NCBI GenBank assembly: GCA_019009955.1
Contig: CM032231.1
Location: forward strand, 114,168,001-114,232,000
DNA length: 64,000 nt
Direction: 5' to 3'
DNA from: Riptortus pedestris
Taxonomy: Eukaryota > Arthropoda > Insecta > Hemiptera > Alydidae
Made by a program: the position numbers and the translations under genes. Below are positions 61,698 through 64,000 of this stretch, one piece after another. The notes under the pieces are model-generated. The model saw only the letters and a list, made by a program, of their open reading frames with translations. It had not been told where the DNA came from and searched no databases. Every line of letters begins with the position of its first letter. Position 1 is the stretch's first letter.

Positions 61698-64000
61698 CAA
61701 TATTCTTTACTTCGAAATACACAGCTGTGAAAGATGATTACTACTGTACATCCATAATTTTATTTTCCATTTTATTTCTACTTTAAGATGATTCTAAGTA
61801 TGGTCGAGTATTGTTCTAAGTTGGCTCGAATAGCTTGAAACTCTCGGTAAAGATTATTAGAGAAGATTGCTTTATTCGAATACCAACGAGTATTCCATTG
61901 ATATAAAGTTGGTTGTTCTGTGCCAACTCGGGCGTTTCAATTGTCCATTCAGGTGTTGGAGCAATGAGAGGGTCAGCATTTATCTACGTTTCCTATTCCA
62001 AAGTATTCCGCCCTATTGTACTTTATCACTGCGAAACATTTGTATTGAGACTGGGGTATAACAGAGGTCGACCAAATGTCATGGAAACCCGGAAGATATC
62101 TGAAGAAAATTTCATTGGAAGAAAGGGAGCGATATTTGAGAGTGGGTAAAATGTGTATGTGCGGGTGTATATTATTAAATATTTACATTATTGCTCGTTT
62201 GATCGAATAATGTTATGTAACAACTACAATTTATCTGACTCGAATATTACTGGAGTTATTAGTGTTTGAATTTTCGGCCGTCAAATAATCCATCTTGCTT
62301 CACATGCGACTTCTACTTTCAGCACTAATATCACTAAAATCTCATGTCCATCTTAACGTTAAAGTCCTCATTACATAAGATTGTTATTAGGAAGAAAGAG
62401 AACACTCCTGTTAGTGACAAGTACAGCGAATATTGACAATATCCAGAAAAAAAAAAAATGGATCCATTCCATGGACACAATCTTACGTAATGAAGTTCTT
62501 CTTTATGGCCTGAAGTCGGTCGTTCGAATTTCGAAATCCAAAACATTATATATTTATATGATTTTCTATTAAAATACAATTCTAACGAGCATATCAGTGA
62601 TTTTTTTTTTACGTTTTAAGTAAAAGCAATGCACCACCTCTTGTTGTAAATCAAATTCTAATTTACAATAGAAAGAGTAATAAAAGCTTTTTGAATGTAT
62701 CTGATATTGATTATTTAATCGTACTAAAAGAAGGAATGTATGATGCATTAAATAGTATAATACACGCCTCGCCATCAATAGATTCAAAATTTGTAGTGGA
62801 TACAAGTTCCAGAAGAATAATCCTTTCTATAATAGCTTTGTACAATCTATAAATTGAAATATTGTGCCCCTGTAAAAACGTTTTTATATTTGTTTCTCTT
62901 TTTATATTGCCTATTAATATTTATTTTGGTATTTTGTCATTCTGGTTCTTTAGAGTTTAATCATTTTCTTCTCATGAGAAACAAATTTCTTATGATGAGC
63001 ATAAAAACGCTATTTGTTCTGTTCATATATTTTTTCCCTGCGTTCATTTCTAGAACTATCTACACTGTTACGGAGATAAGATTCTATCTCTTTAGTCCGT
63101 ACATATCAATGTTTAAAATCTCAATGGATTATCTCTGGTATGAATTATCTCCATAAAGGAAGTAGGAAGTATATTTTAGTACTTACAGAGACATTAATGT
63201 AATTTAAGGGCTTATTTCGTTACTACGACTACAGGTGGCTACAGACGTAGCTGCAAACATGACCAGAATTCATGATCTATCTTTATGTATGAGCGTCCAT
63301 ACATTCCTTTATATGGCGCAAGTATGCTCACTCTAATTTTAACTCTAAAAGGAAAGCATAAATATTGGTCGAAATGAGAAAAAACCAACCAAATTCTTTG
63401 TCAGTGAATTCAAAATACATCAGTGCAATTAGCAAGATATTCTTTGAATTTCATACGATAAAGATATGTATGAATGGAATCTTCAATTAAATCACGGTGG
63501 GCATTTTGTTTTCTTCAATTACTAGACATAATCTTTTTTTTTATATAATTGGTTTGTGCCCCACATCGATGGTGATTGGCAAGATCTCTAATAGACAAAT
63601 CTGAATAATAACCTTAATTAAATATTTCAGTTTTTGTTAACACTCATATTTCTCTTGAATGATAGACATTCATTTGTATTATCATGCACATCCTTGGTAC
63701 AAAACGTCTACTGTGTTTGTCATAAATCGAACTGTATGCATAATCAAAATGATATCAGTCTGGTTGTCAAGGGTGCAGTTACGTCTGGAGCTGATTTAAC
63801 ATATATTCATTTCCTGATTGCAAAAAGAGGTGATAGTTTGTCCGAGAAGACATTGAGGGTGATTGAGCAAGTGACTCGAATGGATTGCCTCTTCTCTTGA
63901 TTACACATTAGCATCCTTTCTACAGAATTAGTGTCGACTCAAAAGGTCATTACATCTAGTAGTCAGAGGCGAGGTGGTGGTTCCGCTTCAATAAATTTGA
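61698..64000. other. Non-coding to the window end, with two weak coding-like patches
   Basis: Near 62063-62147 and near 63740-63900 short frames have mixed composition, but neither has full splice bounds or a recognisable domain. The remainder is AT-rich and empty. Confidence 0.35.

Noticed and set aside
63634..63900. 88-codon frame near the window end
   Set aside because: The second half looks mildly coding-like, but there are no splice sites or motifs to support it.

Overview
The window is AT-rich, intron-like or intergenic DNA from an animal nuclear genome, most likely an insect or another arthropod. The evidence is spliced-looking coding exons in roughly 30% GC surroundings, tRNA-derived SINEs, endonuclease-type LINEs, MITEs, long (TA)n, (CT)n and (GT)n arrays, and no compact gene order. 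No complete host gene is visible. The best host-gene evidence is one exon at 39649-39779, which has a splice acceptor, a 39-codon start with a textbook signal peptide, and a splice donor. Its tail resembles arthropod allatostatin-C-type neuropeptide precursors, a tentative call from memory. Two weaker orphan exon candidates lie at 34345-34460 and 58519-58673; the second has a stop codon and a polyadenylation signal.

The dominant feature is one non-coding repeat family with about a dozen near-complete copies and as many fragments, on both strands, covering roughly a sixth of the window. It has a 5' end TTAGCAGATTTCCC inside a terminal palindrome, a (TA)n core, conserved blocks on either side, a 3' sub-terminal inverted repeat GGGAAATCTGCT, a stem-loop CGCAG-CCC-CTGCG, and a terminal TGACGGAC followed by T. 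The asymmetric inverted repeats, 3' stem-loop, internal microsatellite and T-flanked ends match the architecture of non-autonomous Helentrons (DINE-1/HINE type). No helicase gene is present, so the family would need a partner elsewhere.

The (TA)n core of this family acts as a landing site. One copy (41971-46699) carries a 5'-truncated LINE with endonuclease remnant, reverse transcriptase and RNase H. Another (53791-55793) carries a separate repeat built of three 300-base tandem units behind a CCCGG hairpin. Two other LINE 3' remnants lie at 1762-2187 and 14281-14830, and a frameshifted member of a multi-copy arthropod ORF family at about 30890-31894.

Layout: 1-4450, SINE, LINE remnant, (GT)n and a strikingly perfect 16-base C15A minisatellite. 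4451-9800, three Helentron-like copies. 9800-22586, mostly featureless AT-rich DNA with a LINE tail and a MITE. 22587-29888, a cluster of Helentron-like copies and SINEs. 29889-34500, broken transposon-like ORF, (CT)n and an exon candidate. 35170-38948, more copies. 39649-40450, the signal-peptide exon and an intronic minisatellite. 41971-46699, nested LINE. 47673-58330, further copies, SINEs and the 300-base-unit element. 58519-64000, orphan terminal exon, MITE, SINE fragment and otherwise plain sequence.
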